From NCBI GenBank assembly GCA_947561715.1, contig OX387197.1, forward strand, positions 12,211,001-12,275,000: 64,000 nt of DNA, written 5' to 3'. The position numbers and the translations under genes were made by a program. This stretch comes from Ascidia mentula (taxonomy: Eukaryota > Chordata > Ascidiacea > Phlebobranchia > Ascidiidae). The notes under the pieces were generated by a model. That model was not told the DNA's origin, did not search any database, and was given only the letters and a program-made list of their open reading frames with translations. Positions 39,886 to 49,782 of this stretch are shown here, piece after piece. Every line of letters begins with the position of its first letter. The first letter of the stretch is position 1.

Positions 39886-42864
39886 ATGCTGACCTACAAA
39901 GCATTGGAACTGTATGTTTGTGTTGTTTATCTTATTTTATTTCCATCCACACTTGCATGCTATCCCGGAGGATCAAGGAATGGTCACAGATATAATGCTG
40001 CTAAAATTAAGCCACTACGAAGAGGCGAAACAGTGCCTGATATTTCAGAAGTGACAATTGCCGCCAGTGGCCCCAGCAAAGGTCCAATAGTTCCGGCGAG
40101 TCCAAGATATAATAAACTCGTCGAAAATTTTAATTCTGACATAGTATTTGCCAACGGTCATAGAGATGTAAACGTTCGCCGAATGACCAAGGTACGTTTT
40201 CTGAAAGAATTTGGTGCAAACACTAGCTAACAAGGATACAATTTATTATGTACCAGTAAACTGGTTTCCAGGATAACGACATGTATGCTAATGCTTGGCG
40301 TCCCTGTACAAATACTGCATTCTCAAATATTTGCATAAAACCATACTTAGCCATGTTTCCTGGATGGAATAAACGCAATATTTTGCAGTGGCGTCATATC
40401 TCCTTATTGTCAAAGATTGATCTAGGCAGCAACGAGTTAATGTTTAACACTTGACCAAACCGGAAATTTAACGATACCGATCTTTGCACAAAATCGTAAC
40501 CAAACTTACGTTGCTTGCATAGATTGTTGTGCGTTAGTGAATTTTTGCTCTGTTCAATTAGATTTGCTGATTTGTATTTGTTGTTACGAATGTTAAGTTC
40601 GATTTTAAACAGAGATTTTCGCGTCGTTAAATTTCCTGTTTTTGTATTTATTAGGTTTAAACTGTTCAGGGAGTACAATCACCACAAAATAAATTCCTAT
40701 ATGTATGTGTTGTCAAAGAGCAATTAACAAATCCATACCGTATTTTATTACAATGTTGCCCATATGATCGACGTTTGGAGATCACCATTCTATGTTTGTC
40801 CCAATATTTTGTTTCCAAACAACCCGAATGTATTTACAAAACGTCGTTGCTTCTTTGTCAAATTTGGCACAATGCTTTTGTAATTTAGTGGACTGTTATG
40901 GTAATTTTGTTACACGTATAAGTTACCCTGCAGTGATTTAAAATCACTCCAACCAATATGGTACGTGAGGAATAGTGGCTGGTAAAAAGCACCCTTCATG
41001 ATGTTTTTTCTTATTTTCGAAGTGGAAGTATGTGAGAAAGGACGAAGTGCTTGAAAAGCCCTTGAAAGTCCCTATTTTTTCAAGGAAAAACAAATTGCGA
41101 AGCCCTTTTTCTGAACATAAAGCAAGTTTAACCCTTAACAAGTTTAACCCCTCGGTCGCTGTACAGGAATGTCAAGATCGTTTAAAGATGTTGTCAATTT
41201 ACGTGAGGAGTACTTGGCCATCAGTAAGATTGCTGGTTTTCCGTTCATTCCAAGTCAAACCATTTTGCAAACCTGGCTCCCTCCATTGTGAAGGTAAAGA
41301 TTGCATTGTAAAGTTTTACAAATATATTTTTTTTTGTAAATACATTTATAAACGGTGTATCTAAGAATGAACATTTTACACAATGACAGTGAAACTACTG
41401 TATTATTTTCCCAATTATGCGTCAGTTAGCGAGTGCCAATGTCCAGCAAGGCTAGTAAACCGAACCCGATCACGAGTTTAAAATTATTTTGTCCAAGGTA
41501 GAGCAGTGGATTTTACAACTGATGATAATGATAACTGCAAAAATGGCTACCTTGCAAGACTAGCTGTCAACGCGGGATTTAATTGGGTTCATTATGATTT
41601 GAACCATATTCATGCAAGCGTCCGTGACGGTTAGTTTTATAGTTTTAAATCAATAGCTGCAAACAGTTGTAAATTACAATGTTTCGTCGGGTTTACTAAC
41701 ATTTAAGTATTTTCAATGCCTCAGGAAAAGATTTTTGCTATTCAGGCCCGAGAATAGTAGATATGTGTTGTTACACCATACACAAAAACTATCGAACTAC
41801 TTAAGAACAAAACTATTTTGATTTTCGGTGACGTATCCATCCGTGTTGATTTAAGGTATTAGTCGTTTTGTCGCAAGTGCCCAATGTTTAAATAGGCGTT
41901 GACATTTTAAAGAGCTAACTTCACAGCACACGTGAGAAATGTCCTTTTCCTCTGTATTATGATCGATGTTCAAATCAAATACGCCTAATAGAAATCAGAC
42001 TAAACTTCCACTACTATTTGGCGTGCACATTTTAAGTGATTTGCTGTACAGTGCGTTTAATTGGCATATGTAATGTAACTCATAGCTCAACGGAGTCAAT
42101 TTGTGTATTACTTTGGTTACTGATTTTAACACTTTCGCATTTAGGAAACGAAATAATTTTTTTTCTTAATTATCCACTGTATCGCAGAAGAGTCTAATGC
42201 CGCGGTTAATGGAGGATGTTTTCCTGGCAGTAGCACTGTTCTTCTTCAAAATGGAACCACGCTTCATATGAATACTCTGTCTGTGGGGGACAAAATTCTC
42301 GCCGTCGACCGGACAACTGGAAAGTTGGTTTACAGCGAAGTGCTTAGCTTTTTAGATAAACAACCCAAAAAAATGTCATTTTTTTTACAAATCAAAACTA
42401 AAACCACCTCCTTTACCTTAACCAGCAACCACATGTTGTTTGCGAGTAATCCTACGACAGAATTAAACAACACATTTCAGACTATAAGCCTGGATGTATG
42501 GGGTATGGCCAAACCTGTTCATGCCTCGAATGTCAAGTTGGGGTTAAATATTTTTATAATGCCACAAATTGCTGAACTTTCAAACACAACCATTTTATCG
42601 CGAATTGTTGATATTCAGTACCTTACCATGGCCGGTGCGTTTGCTCCCTTGACTCAACATGGTACTCTTGTGGTAGATGGCACGGTTGCCTCGTGCTATG
42701 CGGTAGTGAAAAGTGAACCTTTGGCGCATGCTGCGTTATATCCAATGAGGACCATAAGATTTCTCTCAAAAGCCAGTAAATATCAGGGCGTACATTGGTA
42801 TGCTCAAAAGTTACTGTTTGCAGTGCGTGCAATTTTACCACCATCATTGTTCTGTTTAATATAA
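39886..42864 (+). CDS. hh: Hedgehog signalling protein
   Basis: Secreted morphogen precursor that cleaves itself and attaches cholesterol to its N-terminal signalling half. Exons 39886-40191, 41167-41293, 41498-41629 and 42188-42864 keep phase and give 413 residues. A signal peptide (about residues 1-24) ends at LACYPGG, which keeps the palmitoylated cysteine, although the usual CGPGR core is changed. The Hedge domain follows (about 25-190), with [24 protein letters not shown] and WPSVRL. The zinc triad is kept (H in GSLHCEG, D in RAVDFTT, second H in HIHAS). The acidic clusters that bind two calcium ions in vertebrate Hedgehogs are missing. The Hint domain starts at GGCFPGS (catalytic cysteine), with TSNHML as the TxxH motif and ASCYAV near the end. 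Its end resembles the sterol-recognition region ([10 protein letters not shown]). Ciona species have two hedgehog genes; I cannot say which one this is. Confidence 0.95.
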
Positions 42865-43374
42865 ACTCATGTTCGCGTGCTTCTTGCGCACATGGTTGTT
42901 TATGTGCAAACTACATGTTACATAATAAGTAGTATACATGAAGTGTATTGTTGTTTGGAATAGTATGCGGACCAACAGTGATGTTTTGTGCCACAATGTA
43001 ACAGGTAACAGTGAACAGAGTATTTTCACAACCAGTTCCAACGATCGGTTATTGTAGAAGTCGGTTGAGGTCATTTATCTATGATGAATTGTCTGTGTGA
43101 AATGTTAAAAGCATCCATGAAAATTTATAAATGACGTATTATTCATGTCTTACATCCATATGGCTATAAAGTTTGGATTTTATTTTTCTACTGACAGCGT
43201 TTGGTCGTTCTGGCAACGGCTTTTTTTACAAGAAACATACATTGAAGCAAAATATGCAGTCCAAGCAATTTTTATCATTTTCATACGCAGTCATATCGAC
43301 AATGACGTGTTGGGGCAATAATTCGAACATGATTCTCATGAGGGGAGATATTTCTTTTACACTCTTCATTTTCA
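42865..43374. other. Convergent intergenic gap after hedgehog
   Basis: This gap holds the 3' ends of hedgehog (+) and of the membrane protein gene (-). No clear aataaa follows the hedgehog stop, and no other feature was seen. Confidence 0.4.
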
Positions 43375-44271
43375 TCACAAAATATAAGTTACAGCTCTGT
43401 GCATCACTGGATCGGTTGGCAGCAACTTCACATGTTTGGCTTTTTTAGATTTTCTTTGCCGTTGAAGATTTGTCGGATGTAAATTGTACTGTTTTTGTGT
43501 TATCACAATAAGCGTTATAACACTTGCCAGCAAGCTTAAAATGGACACAACAGCACCAGTTATAAATAAAACATAGTTATGATTCCAGCCGAATACCAAC
43601 ATAAATGTTCCGCAACCGATGAAAATAATGTTTAAAATAAAAGAACACATAGCTGGTCGAAGTGAAGGGTTGGCTTCAAGAATGTTGATCTGTCACATTC
43701 ATGGGAAAAAAACGATTGAAGTAGATTTCTTATGCATTAACCACTTGAATACTGCACATATTTAGAATTAACAGCTGCAAACTATGCACTCTTTTTCAGC
43801 CTATCGGTGCCAAATTTATCGACGTCGACTGCAAAGTATACCATGCAGGTTCACTGATTGTAAACCTGGAGGGTCAAAGCAGAGTGCAATGTCTGCTTTT
43901 CACTATTCTTATGCAATATAGTTATACTTTATTATATGACACAACAATTTAGTATAATGCAATAGCTCCCTTTTTAGTAATTGCATTTTAACTGTTATAA
44001 TAGTTGTAATAACGGATTATTACATTTGAAACAAAAATAATGCAATAATTCAAAAAAATATGTTTTTTCAGAATTTAATTTTATAGCAAATCAAACCACG
44101 TTATATATATATAAACAAAATAAATACTAAATTAGTTTTGGGTTTTACCGTAAACATCGGTCGTACTTCTCTTTTTCGACCATTCTCATGTTTCTTGAAT
44201 TTGCAAGCGGCTCCATTATCCACAACACTGTGTTTTTTTGCGTTTTGGTACTTTCTTATATTTGATATCAT
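43375..44271 (-). CDS. Two-helix membrane protein A (tandem paralogue, unrecognised family)
   Basis: Two exons, 44149-44271 (ATG, with an in-frame stop directly upstream) and 43375-43689, join in phase 0 to give 145 residues. A basic cytosolic-looking N terminus (about 41 residues, ending RPMFT) leads into INILEANPSLRPAMC. Two hydrophobic segments follow, around residues 55-75 and 83-105, then a lysine/arginine-rich stretch and KLLPTDPVMHRAVTYI near the C terminus. The neighbour at 44914-45666 has the same exon split, the same PSLR..C entry to the first helix and the same PTDP tail motif, so they are tandem duplicates. I do not recognise the family and infer no function beyond a small membrane protein. 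Confidence 0.7.
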
Positions 44272-44913
44272 CTAGATACTATGCCCGAAACATTCCTCTA
44301 CATGCGTGTTTTGTCTAGTGTTGCATTTCTCTGAATGTATCCGCTCTGTCTTAGCCTCTATTTTATACAGACCGAAATTTTCAAGTAATCATTCTTAAAT
44401 CCCCTTGTTTATAATCAATATTTAATTCATGACAGAAGATGATCTTTATATTATTTATGATTTCACAAGAATTGTTGCAGTCGATTTATTGATTTCGGAC
44501 TTGGGGTTTTACGTGATTTTCGGCTGTTGTGTTGCGGAAGATCCGTTTAAACTGGGGTTCCTATGATTAAACACTATTTAGTCGGTGGTTATTGAAGTTG
44601 TTCTGTATCTTATAACATTTCTCGACTGATGGCTGTTACATCCATTCAACAAAATTTTTACCAATAGAGATGTGAAGGTATTTTTGCCCTTATACAGTTT
44701 TCCGAAACACTAATTTGTTAAAATCATCATCAAGCGTCCACGTAAAGAATAATTAAATGGAAATTTCAAATAATGTGCGATATTTTTGATGAGGTAAAAG
44801 TTTATTTTAATCTTTACTTAAACAATACGCCCAACAAAACCACAGTTTTTCATTATCTTCACAAAACGACGTATATTATAAATGCAAAATAACTGTTTCA
44901 TTTGTAATAGGAA
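44272..44913. other. Gap between the two paralogous membrane-protein genes
   Basis: No features were recognised. It should contain the promoter of gene A (minus strand) and the 3' end of gene B. Confidence 0.4.
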
Positions 44914-45666
44914 TTACAGATTTTTACAGGAAGTGACGATCTCATAACTACAGCTCCGAGTCAAAACAAAAACTGTCTTTTTCTCAGTCACATGAATTTT
45001 AAAATCATGTTTTCTCGTACAATTTCTAATCCAGTTTTCGCCACATGAATGAAATTTGATATTGGTTATTGCCTTCAACGTTGTTGGATCTGTAGGACGA
45101 AGAACATTTTTTTTTTCTTTTTTTTTCTCGACCTTTAACCGATTGTCTTTTTTATGCTGGCGCATTAGTTTCCGCCTCTTTGTAATGAAATAAATCATCG
45201 AGCAAACAAACGTAATCATACCAAATGGTAAAATCATTACACCAGCCAATAAACTTCTATGGTGACTGTAGGCAACAGTTAAAAGAATGAAGCCCATTGC
45301 AGTGAATAAGCATCCAATTAGGGAACCGCATATTGACCGCCGTAAACTGGGATATGCAAATGCATGTATCTAAAGAAGACAAATGGCAAATACATTGTAC
45401 TGTATTGGAAATAGTTTTTGTATAAAAAAGGTTGGAAATACCGTATAGCAACAACCGCCATTGGTTTTCTTTTCTTGCACTTGGGCAGATCTTTTCTCAC
45501 TTTTGAATAACGGGTGCGTACTAACTGCCGTATTTGCTGTCTTTCGTGTTCCAGTTGACACTGACAAAGCCACCTTTGAAAAGTTTGAAAGCATGTTGCA
45601 TCTTTTCCTAGCGTCTGTCGTATTTGCTTTCGCTATTAATCTAATCGCGTTTATAAACTGCAACAC
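44914..45666 (-). CDS. Two-helix membrane protein B (tandem paralogue, unrecognised family)
   Basis: Exons 45442-45666 (ATG) and 44914-45369 join in phase 0 to give 226 residues. The N-terminal ~75 residues are basic and polar, ending KKTNGGCCYT. IHAFAYPSLRRSICG then enters the first hydrophobic helix. A second helix follows, then a strongly basic run (KKEKKNVL) and RPTDPTTLKAITNI. An extra ~50-residue C-terminal tail, absent from protein A, contains several cysteines. Exon structure, helix spacing and the PSLR..C and PTDP motifs are shared with gene A next door. Family unknown. Confidence 0.7.
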
Positions 45667-46126
45667 ACATTTTCATTTGACAATGGTCTCTGTAAAGGAC
45701 CATACGGGAGCTATGTGTAAAATATAGGCCCTTTCATCGATTTCCAAGTGTTCATTAGAGCATTATAGGCCCCATTAACGCCGACTTAATTTGAATTGCA
45801 AACTGTGTTTCGTTAATCAATATTCTTTATGAACTACATTACCATTTTATCAGCTCCTTCGCTTTAACTCAGTCGCCACGGGTGCTCTGTATCCCAAATT
45901 TATTCTCAGATTTAGATAATGTGCAGGATATAGCAAACAGTGATTATGAGCTTCGATAATGATTACGATGTGAATATTATAAGCTGCTTTGCTTTAACAC
46001 GATATGTAACAATAATGGGAATAATTGAAAACTGAAGCATTGTTTTGACCATCACAGGGAAATATGACAATCAAACCGTTCGATGTGGCTTTGTTCCACC
46101 GTCTCTCTGGCTAGTCTGGTAAATTA
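45667..46126. other. Intergenic, nothing recognised
   Basis: This is the upstream flank of membrane protein B, which runs leftward, so it may contain its promoter. No repeat or coding signal was seen. Confidence 0.4.
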
Positions 46127-46697
46127 TATTGAGGAAGAAATACTGGTAAATTTAGATGCGAGCATGCACAAAGCAGATAGTGGTATAGTCGCTTGATATG
46201 GGCGAACATTTAAAACCTCTCCCGTCTATAGGATTTTTAAAAGTTTTGCACAGAGGTTGTCTAGAGCAGTGTTTCCCAACCTTTTTCAGTTCGCGACCCA
46301 CTTTTAATGCAAGTTTTATTGTGCGACCCACAATGAGATATGACCAAACGAATGAAAAACATTGTTGCATAAATGTTACATAATGATAATGCAATAATTT
46401 CGTAATCTAACAGAAAACAGTAACATTTAGAAATGCTTCGCGACCCACCTAAAATTGCTTCGCACTGGTTGGGAAGCACTGGTCTAGAACATGCAGGTAA
46501 ACGTGGTAGAGGTTAAAATACCAACGCAATTCAAATTTCCGCAGGACACCGGCTATGACGGCATAGAGTATAGCAAGAGACCTTGTCGCCAAGGTGACCT
46601 GCGATTTAGTTCATTCCGCTGGGACATTTGAAATACTACGCCACCATCTGCTTTGTGCATGCTCACATCCAAATTTACCAGTATTGCTGCCTCAATA
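46127..46697. mobile_element. TIR element, ~63-bp inverted ends, interrupted by a hAT MITE
   Basis: The left end tattgaggaagaaatactgg matches, as reverse complement, the right end that finishes in ccagtattgctgcctcaata. The match extends about 63 bp with few differences and includes agcatgcacaaagcagat. The flanks read ta on both sides, which fits a TA duplication (mariner-like). Without the inserted hAT element (46267-46481) it would be about 350 bp long. No transposase is present. Confidence 0.75.
46267..46481. mobile_element. hAT-type MITE nested in another TIR element
   Basis: The 215-bp element begins cagtgtttcccaacc and ends ggttgggaagcactg. It has 8-bp duplications differing at one base (gtctagag at 46259-46266, gtctagaa at 46482-46489). 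It has inverted gcgacccac motifs just inside both ends. It sits inside the older element at 46127-46697. Confidence 0.9.
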
Positions 46698-47310
46698 TAT
46701 ACCTTGTGTGAACAAAATGTCAGAATTGATAACATAGGGATGCTAAAGTTACATTGGATGTTTTTGGATAGTCGTTATGTTCTAATTGAGGGGTATACTT
46801 GTGTTTTGCTTTTGATAGATCCTTCGAAGTTGTGTTCACTCCTGCGTGAAATTTATTTCGCCGAAATGACAGTATTGTGTAGTTGGACTGATGGAAACCC
46901 ATGTGGTGTGGCACAAATCTTGGTTTTTGTACGATATTTACGATGTTTTTCCGTGGAAAGAGTTTTGATCTGATTAACGACATCGTCCAAGAATTTCGCC
47001 ACTTTAGAAATTGCGTACAAATGCCGAGATGTTATTGTTTCCTAAGGCATCGTTCCAACAAGGTATAAAATGTAAAAACTTCTTGTCAATTATAAATGTG
47101 TCCAAAAACTTGCTGTAGTATCCATCATAAAGAATCACATTTTGAGGTGGATTTTGCAGTGCTACAGATTGGGGAAAAAATAGGATTAACTGAATTTTTC
47201 ATATTAAGGCTGTGACGCTTTTGCTAACATGGGATGAGTAACACTAGTTTATGGAATAAGGAACCTAAGAAAAATCACAAACACTAATTTACAGAGCTAA
47301 GGAACGAAAA
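46698..47310. other. Intergenic, nothing recognised
   Basis: Only short chance open frames are present. No motifs or repeats were seen apart from the start of the minisatellite at the right edge. Confidence 0.35.
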
Positions 47311-47770
47311 CAGTCTAAGGAAAATACATACTGCTTACGGAACTGGCCAAGGGCGTCTAAAGAAAATAGATAAAGCTCACAGAACCGGCCAAGGGCGCCT
47401 GAGGAAAATAGATAGGGCTTACGGAACTGGCCAAGGGCGTCTAAGGAAAGTAGATAGAGCTTACGGAACTGGCCAATGGCGTCTAAGGAACATATACAGA
47501 GCTTACGGAACTGGCCAAGGGCGTCTAAGGAAAGTACGAATAAGAGCTTACGAAACTGGCCAAAGGCGTCCAAGGAAAGCAGATAGAGTTTACGAAACTG
47601 GTCAGGTGCCTCTAAGGAAAGTAGATAGAGCTTACTGAACAGGCCAAGGGCGTCGAAGGAAAGTACAGATAGGGATAACGATAATGGCCAACGGCGTCTA
47701 AGGAAAATAGATAGGGTTTACGGAACTGGCCAAGGGTGCCTAAAGAAAGTAAATAGACCTTACGGAACTG
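47311..47770. repeat. Minisatellite, ~42-bp unit, about 10-11 copies
   Basis: The unit ggaactggccaagggcgtct followed by aaggaaagtagatagagcttac repeats with substitutions and a few small indels. Because 42 is a multiple of three, a minus-strand frame of 95 codons stays open and repeats a LGQFRKLYLFSLDA-like unit. There is no start, splice context or conservation argument for a protein, so I read it as tandem repeat DNA. Confidence 0.9.
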
Positions 47771-49185
47771 AGCTAAACTCCATAGTAAGTTAGTGTTTAC
47801 CCCATAGGTTATCGTGCAACAGTTGTCTGGACCAAATCGGTTGCCTAAAAAAACTGAATATTTGCCCAAGCAACCCCCTCCCCCCTCCCAGGGTTGCCCC
47901 TGTAGGTCACAGGATGTTCCAGGAGGCTCTACAAATCCTTGTCGTATATTGTCCCATTCAGGAGCAACAATTTTTTTCAACTTTGAGGAGTATTAGGTCA
48001 CCTTGGAAATCACAAAACCCAGCAACGGTTATTATGCACGTATTGGTTGATAATGGTGAAAATGACGTTTTGTAAATTGTAAAGCGCAAATTGAGCTAAC
48101 AAGACAAAGCGGTTAGCACAATATTTCGCTTTAAAGGGTCAATTTGATACGAACTGCTAGATTGTGTTGTTTATTTATGTAGATGGATGCGGCGATATGT
48201 ACACCAGATGGAAAGGCAAATGTTGACAGAGTTACCTTGCAACTATTTCCCAAACTATCTTTTTCTTTTTCTTTTTTGGACTGCGATGATTTTTAAGATT
48301 TCTGTAATGTGCAACTTGATTTTTGTATCGCTCATGCGGAATGGGTTGTGACTTCCGGGCATCGCTTTTGGGTTGAGTTTTGAAGGAGGTTTCTTGACAG
48401 AAATTAATAGTTTTGTAACCGTTGTGTTGATCGTAGTTTTCAGATAACTGCAACCGAATGTACCAGGTTAGATAATATGTTGAGGACATGGTACGATTCG
48501 GCAATAGACCTGATATAAAAGAAAAAAAATTTTTTAAGTTTATTTAAAGAGGATGGCAAATTGTTAAACCTACTTATTTTACTGACAGATAAATGTCCTC
48601 GTAACAAGTACAATTAAGGTTGTTAAATAATATTATGATTAAAATAGTGCATGTCATATTTATTTGTTTAATCTGACTTTTGTGCAGCTGTTTATGTAGG
48701 CTAATTAATATGACCACATACTTGACTTTCATTCGGTGAATATTGAATCAATTTATAGTTACGTAACTAATTACTGTAGGCCTGCCCTAAAGAAGCCAGA
48801 TAGTAAAGTGACACATTTTTCTATCTGACCTTTACATTTAAAAACATTATAGGTTTTTAAACATATCTCATTATTCTGAGAAATTGTAGAATAATTCTGG
48901 GGATCCTAGTAGGGTTGCGGAGTTGCGAACAAATTAGTCCACTTTGCAAAATATTTTTGTCTGACTCTTTTGCCATTGAGTGCTAATGATAACTTGAATA
49001 TTATGGTCATGGTTATGATCTCACAAATATTCAGATTTGGCCTTATACCTGGGTGAGAGTAAGTATGGTTTGCAACTCCCTACCAATTTTACACCAAAGT
49101 TTGCAGCAGGTAGTTAAAGGACCAGATTGCTGTTGTATTTTTGGTGAAGTTCTTATATGGCAATATTCATTCAGATCCCTGTGTT
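47771..49185. other. Intergenic stretch with one exon-like frame
   Basis: It contains a c-rich run (ccccctcccccctcccag) near 47874-47892 and the exon-like frame at 48236-48509. Nothing else was recognised. Confidence 0.4.
48236..48509 (-). CDS. Orphan exon-like frame, unrecognised
   Basis: On the minus strand an acceptor-like ttatatcag precedes 48509 and a donor-like gtaact follows 48236. The ~91 codons between are open. They encode a polar, basic segment with TYYLTWYIRLQLSENY near the start and a lysine run (SPKKKKKKIVWEIV) near the end. No partner exons or family were found. It may be an internal exon of an unmapped gene or chance. Confidence 0.25.
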
Positions 49186-49688
49186 TAGGGATGGTCAATA
49201 CAGAATACCACACTATTCTAGAACATAATTTTGCGGCTGTCAAACATGCGTCACAACCGTAGCAGAAGATTGACGAAAAATATACGCACCTTATTTACTG
49301 GATTGTAAGCCACGGCTTATCAAGTTGTTTAACCTACCGTTTGTGATGCTTACAATTGAGGGCGGCGAGTTTCAATGAAATTCACCTTTAACTCGCTCTG
49401 CGGTACCAATACGTTTTATCAAACACAGTTATCAGTGTACCCGACAATTTTAAACGACAGATTAGTTGACAATTATAGTAGGGCACCAAAGTTTGCCATA
49501 ATTACGTGCGGCTTGCATTCGAGGGCAGCTTACATTAATTTTTTAACACCGCCGCATGCACTAATACGGAAAGTTACTGACATAGAAGGTATTTAACGAA
49601 ACCTATCATTCGGTTTGAAGACAGTTTGGATTCGGATAGTTTAAGATTCGAATCCTCCAGGTTCGCTATTCTGAATTGCCCATCCCTA
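49186..49688. mobile_element. hAT-type element just upstream of the PP2A scaffold gene
   Basis: The 503-bp element begins tagggatggtcaatacagaa and ends ttctgaattgcccatcccta. It has a perfect 8-bp duplication (cctgtgtt at 49178-49185 and 49689-49696). No transposase is present. Its right end is only 94 bp from the start codon of the PP2A scaffold gene, so it lies in or next to that gene's promoter or 5' leader. Confidence 0.9.
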
Positions 49689-49782
49689 CCTGTGTTTCAT
49701 TTAGAACTGTGTATACAAATAATTGTTACAACAATGTTATTAGAATTTCTTTAAGGAATTTTAAAGTGACAAAAATCATAAA

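Noticed and set aside
47289..47573. 95-codon minus-strand open frame with repeated LGQFRK units
   Set aside because: It lies wholly inside the 42-bp minisatellite. The frame stays open because the unit is a multiple of three.
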